The notes: generated by a model not told the origin, from the letters alone. DNA of 34,274 nt from an uncultured Roseovarius sp. (GCA_937884705.1 CAKZYL010000382.1:1-34274); one strand, 5' to 3'; positions 17,317 through 26,197 are shown, numbered from the stretch's first letter. Numbers and translations: made by a program.

Positions 17317-18324
17317 CTATCCATTTGAGCTTTCGATAATGTCGTTGATTTCAGCCAGAAGATGATCTGGCAAGTCTATGCCGTGAGCGACGGCGGCTGA
17401 TCTTTTTTGTTGCCGTGACACGCCTGGCAATCGCGTCCCATCCTGAGCCATGATGGTCTGCAAAAGCCCCTCAAGGCGCTCAGAAAATCCGGGCGCTGCC
17501 GCGTCTGGAGAAAAGGCGATGATCGTCTGCCCCACGCCGGGTGGCGCGCCTTCGGCCTCAAAGAACGACGTCGCCTGATATGAAGGGTTCGCGCCTGTAA
17601 GCGTGGCGCATAAGATCTCTACGATCAGGGCCAGAGCGGCGCCCTTGGCGTCCCCCATGGGGAGCATTGTGCCTTTGAGCGCATCAGTGGCATTCGTTGT
17701 CGGTTGTCCATCTGCATCCAGCGCCCATCCCTCTGGGATCTTCTCGCCCGACTTCGCGGCGGCCATCACCTTGCCGCGCGCCACACGAGACAATGACAGG
17801 TCGATCACCAAGGGAGGCCCATCAGCCCTGGGTGCCGCAAAGGCAATTGGGTTTGTCCCAAAGAGTGCCGTCGATCCGCCCCAAGGTGCCATCGCTGGTG
17901 GTGAATTCGCCACCATCAGCGCAACAACCCCTGCGGTCGCAAGCTTTTCGACATGGGCACCCAATTGACCACAATGATGCGAGCGATAGACATAGCCGGC
18001 GGCGATGCCATCTTTACGAGCTATCTCTGGCAACTCGTTGATCAAAAGAGACAGCGCCGGGAAAGCAAAGCCATACTGCGCATCCACGTGTAGCAGCGAC
18101 GGCGTCGGGCGCGAGATTTGTGGCACCGCATGCCCATCCACTTTGCCAGACGCTGCCTGCGCCGCATATGAGGCGACACGTGAGAGGCCATGCCCGCCCT
18201 GCCCGTCAACCTGCGCGGCGATCAAGGCATCCGCGACCTTCACGGCGTTTTCTGGTGACACATAAGAGACGGCAAAGGCCCGCACGACCAGCGCGCGGGC
18301 CTCTTCAATTGTCAAAACCGCCAT
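17317..18324 (-). CDS. Ldh_2 family (malate/lactate/sulfolactate-type) dehydrogenase
   Basis: This 335-residue NAD(P)-dependent 2-hydroxyacid oxidoreductase belongs to the Ldh_2 family (malate, ureidoglycolate and sulfolactate dehydrogenases), not the Rossmann-fold LDH family. Visible marks are VDGQGGHGLSRV near 40-50, the catalytic-region SHHCGQLG with His116 and His117, APWGG and FGTNPIAFAAP at 146-165, and MGDAKGAALALIVEIL. The ATG overlaps the stop of the SuyB-like gene as TAATG, so it is the last gene of that operon. In known sulfolactate clusters an Ldh_2 enzyme, ComC, interconverts (R)-sulfolactate and sulfopyruvate; that role fits here by context but is inferred. Confidence 0.82.
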   Translation of the reverse strand: MAVLTIEEARALVVRAFAVSYVSPENAVKVADALIAAQVDGQGGHGLSRVASYAAQAASGKVDGHAVPQISRPTPSLLHVDAQYGFAFPALSLLINELPEIARKDGIAAGYVYRSHHCGQLGAHVEKLATAGVVALMVANSPPAMAPWGGSTALFGTNPIAFAAPRADGPPLVIDLSLSRVARGKVMAAAKSGEKIPEGWALDADGQPTTNATDALKGTMLPMGDAKGAALALIVEILCATLTGANPSYQATSFFEAEGAPPGVGQTIIAFSPDAAAPGFSERLEGLLQTIMAQDGTRLPGVSRQQKRSAAVAHGIDLPDHLLAEINDIIESSNG

Positions 18325-19502
18325 TAGGCTGAGCGGTAAAGCTTGGTCATGGAAAACTCGCGGTGACCGAGCGCTTCTGCTGCCGTGTTCCGACCATTGG
18401 CGGTACGGCGGATCATGTCGATCAGCGCGTCACCGGCCTCATCAATCGTCATCTCGCGGCGCAGGATACCGGAGACATCCACGTCCACATGCTCAGACAT
18501 GGTGCGCACGGTGCGCGGGTTTGCGGTGATCTTAATGACCGGCACGATCGGGTTGCCCACGACGTTGCCCTGCCCGGTTGGGAAAGTGTGCACCACAGCC
18601 CCACCCGCGGCCATCAGCGTGACGCATTCGGCTGCCGCAGACGAGCTGTCCATGAAATAAAGGCCATCGCCAGATCTGGGCTGCTCAGCAGGCTCCAGAA
18701 TGTCGATGTACTGAGAGGTGCGGCCGATCTTTTCGAGGTTGCCGAGGGCTTTCTCTTCGATGGTGGTCAGACCGCCTTCGATGTTGCCTTTGGTGGGCTG
18801 GCTGTCGGAAAGGTCATCGGTTTGGTGCGCGAAAATCACGTCGTCCTGATAGGCCTTCCACATCTTGTACCAACGCTCCCCCACCTCATCATTGATCGCA
18901 CGCTTCTGGCAAATGTGCTCTGCCCCCGTGATCTCAGAGGTTTCGCCGAAGAAGCCGGTGATGCCTTCGGGCAGCAGTTTGTCATACATGTTGCCGACCG
19001 TTGGGCAGGATCCCAGACCCGTTGTCGTGTCACTTTCGCCGCATTTGGTGGAGACCCATAGCTCTTTGATCGAGCATTCCTCGCGCTGCACTTCCGTGGC
19101 CTTGTGCACGAAGTCTTTCGCAGCCCAGCTTGCTGCGCGGATCGTTTCAAAGTCGCCCTTTTGCTCAATCGAGAACTCGGCCACTTCCTTGCCAGTTTCG
19201 CGGATGCCGTCGGCGATGCGCTTGGTCCAGCCGGGCTCAATCCCGATCACGACGACAGAGTGCACGTTGGGGTTGGCGCCGGTGCCGATCATGGTGCGGA
19301 AATGCAGCTCCAGGTCTTCACCGAATTGCAGGCGGCCATAGGCGTGCGGCAGGGCCATGGTGCCTTTGACGTTGTTGGCCACGGCCTCAACAGCCGCATT
19401 AGAAATGTCATCGACCGGCAGGATCACGACGTGGTTGCGCACACCCACACGGCCGTTTTCGCGCCGGTAGCCCATGAATGTCATGTTAGAGTAATTGCTC
19501 AT
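18324..19502 (-). CDS. suyB: UxaA-family large subunit, probable (R)-sulfolactate sulfo-lyase beta subunit
   Basis: The 392-residue protein is the large catalytic part of the UxaA/GarD family of (sulfo-)lyases and dehydratases. It opens [20 protein letters not shown] and includes [73 protein letters not shown] and the final [13 protein letters not shown]. As I recall the family, this version resembles SuyB, which with SuyA splits (R)-sulfolactate into pyruvate and sulfite. Altronate dehydratase is the main alternative. A small SAF-domain subunit gene lies 48 bp upstream and an Ldh_2 gene overlaps downstream, both of which fit the sulfolactate reading. GAGGAA precedes the ATG. Confidence 0.75.
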   Translation of the reverse strand: MSNYSNMTFMGYRRENGRVGVRNHVVILPVDDISNAAVEAVANNVKGTMALPHAYGRLQFGEDLELHFRTMIGTGANPNVHSVVVIGIEPGWTKRIADGIRETGKEVAEFSIEQKGDFETIRAASWAAKDFVHKATEVQREECSIKELWVSTKCGESDTTTGLGSCPTVGNMYDKLLPEGITGFFGETSEITGAEHICQKRAINDEVGERWYKMWKAYQDDVIFAHQTDDLSDSQPTKGNIEGGLTTIEEKALGNLEKIGRTSQYIDILEPAEQPRSGDGLYFMDSSSAAAECVTLMAAGGAVVHTFPTGQGNVVGNPIVPVIKITANPRTVRTMSEHVDVDVSGILRREMTIDEAGDALIDMIRRTANGRNTAAEALGHREFSMTKLYRSA

Positions 19503-19550
19503 GAATTTTTCCTCTCGCTATCGCTTCGCCACTTGAGCGAGGCGAGCTCC

Positions 19551-19841
19551 TTACCAGCGTTTCGTCTTGCAGTTATGGGTGTGGACATGGCGCCCTTTGG
19601 GGATGTCGGCGATGATCTTGCCGATGTCTTCACCGTATTTGATGGCGGTGTCGCCTTCCTGGAAGTCCTGCAGGGCAATCTTGTGCCCGATCGGAACATC
19701 GTCCTCTGCGGTCAGGGTGAAGGTGGAATTGTCATGGGTGACGCAGCAGAACATCTCTGTACCGGCGGTCAATCCCTCGACCACAACCACGCCGACATTG
19801 TCGTCATGTTCGTGAACCAAAAGATGGGGAGTATTGGACAT
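19551..19841 (-). CDS. suyA: UxaA-family small SAF-domain subunit, probable (R)-sulfolactate sulfo-lyase alpha subunit
   Basis: This 96-residue protein is a free-standing SAF domain of the kind that forms the N-terminal part of altronate/galactarate dehydratases. It opens MSNTPHLLVHEHDDNVGVVV and has VPIGHKIALQDFQEGDTAIKYGEDIG and a closing HVHTHNCKTKRW. In SuyAB this domain is a separate small subunit, as here. The start at 19841 is chosen because AAGG lies 9 nt upstream and the protein then has normal family length; a start 12 codons earlier is also open. It is the first gene of the operon, divergent from a GntR-family regulator, with a perfect palindrome in between. Confidence 0.75.
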   Translation of the reverse strand: MSNTPHLLVHEHDDNVGVVVVEGLTAGTEMFCCVTHDNSTFTLTAEDDVPIGHKIALQDFQEGDTAIKYGEDIGKIIADIPKGRHVHTHNCKTKRW

Positions 19842-19886
19842 CTCAAGCAGCCTTTCGAAATTGCGGTGGTTTTCCAACGGGTATCA

Positions 19887-19906
19887 TGTATAAGAAGTCT
19901 TATACA
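19887..19906. promoter_or_regulatory. Perfect 20-bp palindromic operator for the GntR-family regulator
   Basis: TGTATAAGA-AG-TCTTATACA has 9-bp perfect arms. It lies in the 88-bp divergent gap, 23 bp before the GTG of the regulator and 45 bp before the suyA start. HutC-subfamily regulators are known to bind AT-rich palindromes of this kind. A further half-site TTATACA lies at 19914-19920, which could allow co-operative binding. Confidence 0.72.
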
Positions 19907-19929
19907 AGAGTAATTATACAGGAATTCGC

Positions 19930-20664
19930 GTGACGGATCTGACCAACACCCAGACGGCCGGCAAGGCCCCGCCGCTTTACCAGGTTGTGATTGATACGAT
20001 CGTGGCGCGCATTGCCTCTGGTGCGCTGCCTCCTGGCGCGATGCTGCCCAGCGAGGTGCAGCTTGGCGCCGAATTGGGGGTCAGTCAGGGCACGGCGCGC
20101 AAGGCGCTCATCGACCTTGAGCGGCGCGGGCTTGTGCAGCGCGAACAGGGACGCGGGACATTCGTCACGGTCCAGACGCCGGACCGGGCGCTGTTTAATT
20201 TCTTTCGCCTGAGGGGGCCGGATGGGTCGCGCCCAGCTCCAGTGCTGGAGCATCAAGACATCGCCGCACGCGCCGCAACGGCGGAGGAAGCCGCGCTGCT
20301 TCACGGTCAGCCTGAGCGCGTTTTTGAGATCCGACGGCTGCGCAGCTTGCCGGTAAATGACCGTCTTTCTGAGGTCTCCGTTGTCGCGCAAGCCCTCTTT
20401 CCCGGTCTGCTGGAGCGCGCGCCGCTGCCGAACACCCTCTATGTGTTTTATCAGCAGGCCTATTCCTGCATCATCGTACGCGCCGAGGAACGTCTTGTTC
20501 CCACCAACGCAGATGAGCAGACGGCCGAGAAACTGGGCATTGCCCCCGGGACGGCAATTCTGCGCGTGGAACGTGTGGCCTTTGACGCGCTTGACCGCGC
20601 TGTAGAGCGTAGGATCAGCCTGATCCACGCGAAAACAAGCAGTTATGATGTGACGCTGAAATAA
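19930..20664 (+). CDS. GntR family regulator, HutC/UTRA subfamily (candidate sulfolactate-operon regulator)
   Basis: The 244-residue protein has an N-terminal GntR winged helix (about 18-80): YQVVIDTIVARIASGALPPGAMLPSE, then LGVSQGTARKALIDLERRGLVQREQGRGTFV. A C-terminal UTRA ligand-binding domain follows (about 100-240) with VFEIRRLRSL, SEVSVVAQALFPGL and APGTAILRVERVAFD. The start is GTG at 19930, supported by AGGA 6 nt upstream. It is divergent from the suyA-suyB-Ldh operon and a perfect palindrome lies in the shared promoter region. It is therefore the likely local repressor, released by an organic acid such as sulfolactate; the ligand is inferred. Confidence 0.87.
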   Translation: MTDLTNTQTAGKAPPLYQVVIDTIVARIASGALPPGAMLPSEVQLGAELGVSQGTARKALIDLERRGLVQREQGRGTFVTVQTPDRALFNFFRLRGPDGSRPAPVLEHQDIAARAATAEEAALLHGQPERVFEIRRLRSLPVNDRLSEVSVVAQALFPGLLERAPLPNTLYVFYQQAYSCIIVRAEERLVPTNADEQTAEKLGIAPGTAILRVERVAFDALDRAVERRISLIHAKTSSYDVTLK

Positions 20665-20720
20665 ATTTTAGGCCGATCAAAGGATATTAGACTGGCTGTC
20701 TGGGTGTGGGATGGCACGGG

Positions 20721-21638
20721 CTAAAGTCGCCCCACGAACGCAGCAAAATACAGTGCGCGTGTTGCCATCATGCCTTCGCGCAGGATACCGGACTGCTTAA
20801 GCAAAGTGACAGCTGTCATCCCGTTGACGCGGCGCGCTTCACTGAAAGCGTCGAGGATCTTTGCGTTTTTGGGCGTCAGCCGCGCATTGGACAGAACTTG
20901 CAGGTTGGCGGCAGACCACTCTGAAAACCGCCCGCCGAGCAATCCGGCGATCCTGCGGACCATGGCGAGCAAATCTGCATTGTACCCGATCTCATTGTCG
21001 CCATGCTGTCGATAGTACAGGCAAGGCTCGCGGTCAAACATCACCTCTCCCCCGGCCCCACTGACCAACATGTACATCAGCCAGTCGGTTGCGGCGATGT
21101 CATAATCCGCCGCCTCATCCGGAACCAGATTACGGGCCGCCCCATTGAAAAACATCGTGTTTCCCGCGGCAAAATTCTGCACCAGAGCATTGGCGAAACC
21201 GAGCTTTTTGCCTTCCCGAATCGAAGGCGCAATGTGCTGGAGATCGGTGTCGGTGACGACCGTGCGCGCGCCATAGAGGGCGGGGCGCGACATGTCTGCA
21301 AATCGCGCCAGCGCGCGCGTCAGCTTGTCTTCAAACCACACGTCATCCTGATCGGAAAAACTGTAAAACTCCGCCTTTATGTCAGGGTCTAGCAGCAACG
21401 AGATAAAGTTCTGCGCGGCCCCCCGCCCCGGACCCTGCCGCACATGCAATTCAACATCCGGGTGCCGCGCGCGCCAGTCCTCAATGATCTGCAACGTGTC
21501 ATCGTCTGATCTGTCATCGCTGATCCAAAGCGACCAATTCTTGTGGCTTTGCTTTAAGAATGAGTCCAGCTGTCGCTCAAGAAAGCGGCCTCCATTGTAG
21601 GTTGCCAGCAGAATGGCGATATGTGGTTCGCTTTTCAC
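20721..21638 (-). CDS. Glycosyltransferase family 2 (rhamnosyltransferase-like)
   Basis: This 305-residue cytoplasmic enzyme has a GT-A fold of family 2. It opens HIAILLATYNGGRFLERQLDSF, followed by WISDDRSDDDT near residue 38 and the nucleotide-sugar/metal motif SFSDQDDVW at about 93-101. The combination is typical of GT2 enzymes that add rhamnose or related sugars to surface glycans. The motif YYRQHGDNEIG near residue 210 is also common in this subgroup. It lies 10 bp downstream of the RgpF-like gene and probably in its transcript. Substrate is inferred from the rfb genes nearby. Confidence 0.87.
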   Translation of the reverse strand: MKSEPHIAILLATYNGGRFLERQLDSFLKQSHKNWSLWISDDRSDDDTLQIIEDWRARHPDVELHVRQGPGRGAAQNFISLLLDPDIKAEFYSFSDQDDVWFEDKLTRALARFADMSRPALYGARTVVTDTDLQHIAPSIREGKKLGFANALVQNFAAGNTMFFNGAARNLVPDEAADYDIAATDWLMYMLVSGAGGEVMFDREPCLYYRQHGDNEIGYNADLLAMVRRIAGLLGGRFSEWSAANLQVLSNARLTPKNAKILDAFSEARRVNGMTAVTLLKQSGILREGMMATRALYFAAFVGRL

Positions 21639-21648
21639 CGCGTCTCAA

Positions 21649-22806
21649 TCATTGGGTTGGGTCCGTGATCATTTTGAATTGCGACGGGCGCTCGGGTTTT
21701 TGAGTGTCCTCGGCATCCATCATGTCAGATACAATGGCGATATGTCCGCCCGCCTGCGCGCATAGCACACCGGTAAGACGCTCAAATGCGTGGGCGGTGG
21801 TCCCGTCCAGTTGGCCGCGCTCCAGCACGAACTGATTGGCCTGAAAGCCAAGGTCACGGATCACGTTGAGAAGCTCTGGCTTCATCCAAAACATCGAGCC
21901 GGCCGCAAATTGCAATTCCCCTGTGCTCAGGCTCAGGCCCACCTGCTCTGCCAAGCGTTCGGCCACGGGTTTGTTGATAGCCCACCATTTGTCACCGGTA
22001 TAAAGAAACGGATCAGGAACCAGCATTTTCGCGGATCTGTCCGCCAAAAAACCCTCGATCATCCCGCGCACCCCGCGTGACGGCAGCAGGCCATCTGTCA
22101 GCTCTTCGCGCCACACGTCGCCGTCCAAGAGGTGCGGAGACTTTTTCGTGTGCAGCTTGCAGACAGCATCATAGCGCGACAGCAGCCCTGAGTTCACCAG
22201 GTTCAGGAATGCCAGCACGTCGCGGCCGACATTGGGTTGGCGTTGAATGTGGGAGACGGGCACGTCACCTGCTGCAATCGCTTCAGCCACAGGGTCAAAC
22301 TCGGGCGCGTCGGGGACAGTCACGATCACATCAAGATCAAGGTTGACCTCAGAGAGGTGCGCCGCGAACTTTTCCCATACATCAAGGTAGAACACGTGCA
22401 CTACCAGAGCAAACTGCGCGGTCTTTGGCCACGGTCGGACGGACGGGAACGTTCCTTCGAAATAGACGCCGGCGTCAAGCGGGGATTGCGTGATCCGCCT
22501 CTCTGACTTGCCATGCCGGATGTAATGCATGAGCGGGCCGTGGGGATAGGTTGCCACGTCAGAATAAAGATCGGCATAGGAGACAGGGTCAAACTGACTA
22601 AACGGCGCATATCCCATGCGTTCACCGATCAACACGTAATGGGCGATCGGGAACTTGCTCCAAAACGCGCCAAGACCGGGATAGTTCCGCCGATATTGTG
22701 TTTTATCGAAGAGCCCGCTCCAGGCAATGTGGCCCACGCGGGTAAGCCGCGACACCAGTTTTGTCCGATGCGCCAGTCGACTGAGTAGTGCCTTTGAGCC
22801 TGCCAT
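21649..22806 (-). CDS. RgpF-like (rhamnan synthesis protein F family) protein with N-terminal YPD-type repeats
   Basis: The C-terminal part (about 130-370) resembles the rhamnan synthesis F family: FALVVHVFYLDVWEKF, QPNVGRDVLAFL, then KLHTKKSPHLLDGDVWR and AAGSMFWMKPELL. The N-terminal 110 residues hold two repeats with the pattern FD-x3-Y-x3-Y ... P-x2-HY-x2-GxxxG. RgpF-type proteins act in rhamnose-glycan assembly; the exact reaction is not certain. I start at ATG 22806 because the frame upstream, open to a TTG at 23040, does not look like protein of this family; no clear ribosome binding site is seen. It lies between rfbA and the GT2 gene. Confidence 0.78.
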   Translation of the reverse strand: MAGSKALLSRLAHRTKLVSRLTRVGHIAWSGLFDKTQYRRNYPGLGAFWSKFPIAHYVLIGERMGYAPFSQFDPVSYADLYSDVATYPHGPLMHYIRHGKSERRITQSPLDAGVYFEGTFPSVRPWPKTAQFALVVHVFYLDVWEKFAAHLSEVNLDLDVIVTVPDAPEFDPVAEAIAAGDVPVSHIQRQPNVGRDVLAFLNLVNSGLLSRYDAVCKLHTKKSPHLLDGDVWREELTDGLLPSRGVRGMIEGFLADRSAKMLVPDPFLYTGDKWWAINKPVAERLAEQVGLSLSTGELQFAAGSMFWMKPELLNVIRDLGFQANQFVLERGQLDGTTAHAFERLTGVLCAQAGGHIAIVSDMMDAEDTQKPERPSQFKMITDPTQ

Positions 22807-23147
22807 AATCCGCAATGTCAGTTCGAAATTTATTTTTCTTGCGCAGCGACTGCTACCCCACTGCTGCTTACGGTTGACTATGCCCAAAAGAGCCGCCTCG
22901 TCAAGCCGCGCGAGGACATAGCCCGTGGATTTGTAACGCATAAAGCGACATGTCGCTAGGCCCGAGACATGTCCAAACGCGGCCTGTTTTGCCCATGTTT
23001 TCCATGAGCATGGCCGGGCCAATGTCGCGGTGTTGCTCAACCTCTATCATCACGCAACGGCAAAACCTGGGCTGCGCTTGATCTTCAGGGGGTCTGCTGC
23101 GTGCCGGATACACGACCGTGGAGCGGGCCAAGAGCAAACGGTGGGCC
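22807..23147. other. 341-bp interval upstream of the RgpF-like gene with twin palindromes
   Basis: I see no gene here; the minus-strand reading frame is open to a TTG at 23040 but its product is unlike any family I know. It contains AGCGACATGTCGCT (22944-22957), a perfect 14-bp palindrome, and a second GACATGTC (22966-22973) 19 bp further, then a CCATG/CATGG dyad near 22992-23012. The interval separates rfbA from the RgpF-like gene, so the latter may have its own regulated promoter. Confidence 0.45.
22944..22973. promoter_or_regulatory. Tandem GACATGTC palindromes (candidate operator)
   Basis: Two copies of GACATGTC start 19 bp apart, close to two helical turns, the first extended to the 14-bp perfect palindrome AGCGACATGTCGCT. 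They lie about 140-165 bp upstream of the RgpF-like start. I cannot name a regulator. Confidence 0.38.
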
Positions 23148-24041
23148 TCACTTTGGAGTGACGCGGCTTTCGCGCAAGAGCGTCTCAAGATAGGTGCCGT
23201 ATGCATTCTTGGCGAAGGCCTGCGCGCGCTCTTTCAGCTGCTCGACCGTCATCCACCCGCTTTGAAAGGCAATTTCATCTGGACTGCCGATTTGCGTGCC
23301 CTGGCGTTTTGACAACGTGCGCACAAAGTTGCCAGCATCAAGCAAACTGTCATGGGTCCCGGTGTCGAGCCAGGCAAAACCGCGCCCCATGGGTTCGACA
23401 GACAAGAGACCTTCGGACAGATACATCTCGAGCAATGTGGTGATCTCAAGCTCTCCACGGGCCGATTTTTCCACGTTGCGCGCGCGCTGCGGCGCCGTGC
23501 CATCGAGGAAATAAAGCCCAGTGACGGCGTAGTTCGATGGGGGAACCTCAGGCTTTTCAATTATGGATCGGGCGCGGCCATCATTGTCAAAGTCCACAAC
23601 GCCGTAACGTTCGGGATCGGCGACCTGGTAGCCAAAGACAGTGCCGCCCTCGGTCTTTTCATTGGCCTGCATCAGGATGCTGGACAAAGAGTGCCCAAAG
23701 AAGATGTTATCGCCCAAAACGAGCGCAGAAGGCGCGCCGTCAAGGAACGCTTCGGCCAGGATAAAGGCCTGAGCCAGACCGTCAGGCGAGGGTTGTTCAA
23801 TGAAGGTCAGCTCAATCCCCCACTGACGCCCATCGCCTAGCGCCCGTTTGAATTGATCCTGATCTTGGGGGGTGGTGATCACGGCGATCTCTCGGATCCC
23901 GCTCAACATCAATGTGCATAAGGGATAGTAGATCATTGGCTTGTCAAAGACGGGCAACAGCTGCTTGGAGAGCCCCGTCGTCACCGGATACAGTCGGGTA
24001 CCCGACCCGCCCGCCAGAATGATGCCCTTGCGTTCCGTCAT
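23148..24041 (-). CDS. rfbA: Glucose-1-phosphate thymidylyltransferase
   Basis: RfbA (RmlA) makes dTDP-glucose from glucose-1-phosphate and dTTP, the first step to dTDP-L-rhamnose. The 297-residue protein is full length. The nucleotide-binding signature GGSGTRLYPVT begins at residue 11, followed by SKQLLPVFDKPMIYYPL with Lys26, then VLGDNIFFG near residue 109 and GRGFAWLDTGTHDSLLDA. Its ATG overlaps the stop of rfbD by 4 nt (ATGA), so the rfb genes form one operon in the order rfbB, rfbD, rfbA. Confidence 0.96.
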   Translation of the reverse strand: MTERKGIILAGGSGTRLYPVTTGLSKQLLPVFDKPMIYYPLCTLMLSGIREIAVITTPQDQDQFKRALGDGRQWGIELTFIEQPSPDGLAQAFILAEAFLDGAPSALVLGDNIFFGHSLSSILMQANEKTEGGTVFGYQVADPERYGVVDFDNDGRARSIIEKPEVPPSNYAVTGLYFLDGTAPQRARNVEKSARGELEITTLLEMYLSEGLLSVEPMGRGFAWLDTGTHDSLLDAGNFVRTLSKRQGTQIGSPDEIAFQSGWMTVEQLKERAQAFAKNAYGTYLETLLRESRVTPK

Positions 24042-24895
24042 GTTCCGTCCCTTGCGTCCAGCACCGCATCCAGTGCGTGTGCCCAGTTAGGCCTGGCAAT
24101 GCCAAATGTGTCTAAGGTTGCTCTGTTGTCCAACCGTGAATTCAGAGGCCGTCTGACAGCTGTTGGATAGTCCGCGGTCGCGATGTCGTTCACTGCGCAG
24201 GACATCCCGGCGCGCGCAAAAATCGCGCGGGCAAAGTCGGCCCAACTGACATCAGGCTCTCCAGAGAAGTGATAGGTTCCAGATTGTCTTTTATCATCAA
24301 TGAGCTGACGCGCAACGTTGATGCAGGCATCGGCGATGCTGGACGCAGGCGTGGGGCCACCAAGCTGATCCGCGACCACATTGATGGCGTCTCGTTCAGC
24401 GCCAAGACGCAGCATGGTTTTGACAAAGTTGTTGCCATATTGCGAGAAAACCCAGGACGTTCTGAGAACCGCGTGGGTGGCACCGGAGGCGCGCACCATG
24501 GCTTCTCCTGCTTGCTTTGTGCGGCCATAAGCCCCGAGCGGCGCCACTGGGTGATCTGTGGCATAGGGTGCATGGCCCTGCCCGTCAAAGACGTAATCAG
24601 TGGAGATATGCACGACAGGCAGATCACGTTCTGCCGCCGCGCGTGCGATGGCGCCAGGTGTCTGGGCATTTATCATAAGAGCCTTGGGCTCTTCTTTCTC
24701 AGCCTGATCCACCTGCGTGTAGGCCGCCGCGATGATTATGGCGTCGGCATCTGTCTTGAGGACATGGCGCGCGCAATGCTCTGGATCTTCGAAATCCGCC
24801 TCAGCGCGCGACAGGGATTGAATGGCAACTTGGGCCTGAGAGGCCTGCAGTGCACGGCCCACCTGCCCGCTTTGACCGAACACCAAAACCTTCAC
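24038..24895 (-). CDS. rfbD: dTDP-4-dehydrorhamnose reductase
   Basis: RfbD (RmlD) carries out the last step to dTDP-L-rhamnose. The 285-residue protein has a Rossmann motif GQSGQVG at residues 7-13, STDYVFDG at about 98-105 and the catalytic YxxxK pair Tyr123/Lys127 in [10 protein letters not shown]. The C-terminal [17 protein letters not shown] is typical. It overlaps rfbB and rfbA by 4 nt on each side. The 3,5-epimerase rfbC needed between RfbB and RfbD is not present in the window. Confidence 0.96.
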   Translation of the reverse strand: MKVLVFGQSGQVGRALQASQAQVAIQSLSRAEADFEDPEHCARHVLKTDADAIIIAAAYTQVDQAEKEEPKALMINAQTPGAIARAAAERDLPVVHISTDYVFDGQGHAPYATDHPVAPLGAYGRTKQAGEAMVRASGATHAVLRTSWVFSQYGNNFVKTMLRLGAERDAINVVADQLGGPTPASSIADACINVARQLIDDKRQSGTYHFSGEPDVSWADFARAIFARAGMSCAVNDIATADYPTAVRRPLNSRLDNRATLDTFGIARPNWAHALDAVLDARDGT

Positions 24896-25932
24896 CCTGT
24901 CTTGCCCAATCTGACGCCCACCCCGCTTCGATCAAGCAAAGGCCGCCACCAGCTTTCGTTGCTCAAGTACCAATCGATCGTCTTCTCAAGGCCTTGTTCG
25001 AGGGTCACCGATGGTGTCCAGCCAAGCTCATTCTCAATCCGGCTTGCATCAATGGCGTAACGCAGATCGTGCCCCGGACGGTCAGGGACAAAGGTAATCT
25101 GCTCGCGATAGGGCACGGGCTTGGGGCGTTTGCGATCCAGCAGGTCGCAAATCATATGCACCAGATCGATGTTGCGCGCTTCATTGTTGCCGCCGATGTT
25201 GTAGCTGCGCCCAATCTGGCCCTTTTGCAGCACAGTCAGCAGAGCCTCGGCGTGATCTTCGACATAGAGCCAATCGCGCACGTTGATGCCTTGACCGTAG
25301 ACCGGAATGGGTTCGTCGAAGATCGCCTTCAGGATCACAACGGGCACCAGTTTTTCGGGAAAATGATACGGCCCGTAATTGTTGGAGCAATTGCTCAGGA
25401 CCACGGGCAAAGCAAAGGTTTCACCCCAGGCACGCACCAGATGGTCACTCGCGGCTTTGGAGGCGGAATACGGTGAGTTCGGCGCGTACGGCGTGTCTTC
25501 GGTAAAGAGACCCTCATCACCCAAGGTGCCAAACACCTCATCGGTTGAGATGTGATGAAAGCGAAACCCTTCGGGGCGGCCCTGCGCGTGCCAGAACCCT
25601 CTGGCAGCTTCCAGCATATTGTACGTGCCGGTGACAGTGGTCGCTATGAAATCACCGTGCGCATCGATGGATCGATCAACATGGCTGTCGGCCGCCAGAT
25701 GCTTCACCGCATCGGGCACATGTTCTGCGAAGACGCGATCAAGAGCGGCGCGGTCGCGGATATCGACATGCTCAAACGCGTAGTTTGGATCCTGCGCAAC
25801 AGACGCCACATTTTCGAGGCACGCCGCATAGGTGAGCGCATCGACATTTACGACACTGTGGCCTTTGCTCACCGCTGCGCGCACCACGGCAGACCCGATA
25901 AATCCCGCGCCTCCGGTGACCAATATCTTCAT
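24892..25932 (-). CDS. rfbB: dTDP-glucose 4,6-dehydratase
   Basis: RfbB (RmlB) converts dTDP-glucose to dTDP-4-keto-6-deoxyglucose. The 346-residue extended short-chain dehydrogenase has GGAGFIG at residues 7-13, [12 protein letters not shown] at 78-89, the Thr-Asp-Glu motif STDEVFG (130-132) and the catalytic Tyr155/Lys159 in YSASK, plus [13 protein letters not shown] and YNIGGNNE. The start at 25932 gives the normal [10 protein letters not shown] beginning, with GAGAG upstream; a longer in-frame version adds 17 atypical residues. It is the first gene of the rfbBDA operon and is divergent from the GT4-RgpF gene. Confidence 0.96.
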   Translation of the reverse strand: MKILVTGGAGFIGSAVVRAAVSKGHSVVNVDALTYAACLENVASVAQDPNYAFEHVDIRDRAALDRVFAEHVPDAVKHLAADSHVDRSIDAHGDFIATTVTGTYNMLEAARGFWHAQGRPEGFRFHHISTDEVFGTLGDEGLFTEDTPYAPNSPYSASKAASDHLVRAWGETFALPVVLSNCSNNYGPYHFPEKLVPVVILKAIFDEPIPVYGQGINVRDWLYVEDHAEALLTVLQKGQIGRSYNIGGNNEARNIDLVHMICDLLDRKRPKPVPYREQITFVPDRPGHDLRYAIDASRIENELGWTPSVTLEQGLEKTIDWYLSNESWWRPLLDRSGVGVRLGKTG

Positions 25933-26092
25933 GTTTTTTCTCTCGTCATTGGCATGCTCTCTGCCCTGTGCGGGTTTAAACAATTCCCCACGCGCCTTTC
26001 AAGGGCGGCTTGCCTCGCTACCCCAACAAAGGTAAGTGCCTCAAAACGGCCTTGGGCGCGCCATTCCTGAAGCCAAACCCACATACTGCATG

Positions 26093-26119
26093 GCCGTCTG
26101 CAAGACACATGCAAACGGC
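26093..26119. promoter_or_regulatory. 27-bp imperfect dyad between rfbB and the GT4-RgpF gene
   Basis: GCCGTCTGCA, 7 nt, TGCAAACGGC: 10-bp arms with one mismatch. It lies in the middle of the 265-bp divergent gap, where the promoters of both transcription units should be. A regulator of the polysaccharide genes could bind here; this is inference from position and symmetry. Confidence 0.4.
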
Positions 26120-26197
26120 TTGGATCTTTGGTTTTCATGACCCGTCTCGCAACATTTTTCGGACCAGTCAGCGCCGAGACAGAGGGGGTAGCCCGTC

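Noticed and set aside
19104-19913. 269-codon plus-strand reading frame opposite the sulfo-lyase genes
   Set aside because: It lies antisense to two recognised genes and its sequence is typical of a mirror frame in GC-rich DNA.
22807-23040. N-terminal extension of the RgpF-like gene from a TTG at 23040
   Set aside because: Rare start, no ribosome binding site, and the added 78 residues do not resemble the family; the interval also holds palindromes expected of a control region.
24269-25060. 263-codon plus-strand reading frame opposite rfbD/rfbB
   Set aside because: Shadow of two well-identified genes; no family resemblance.
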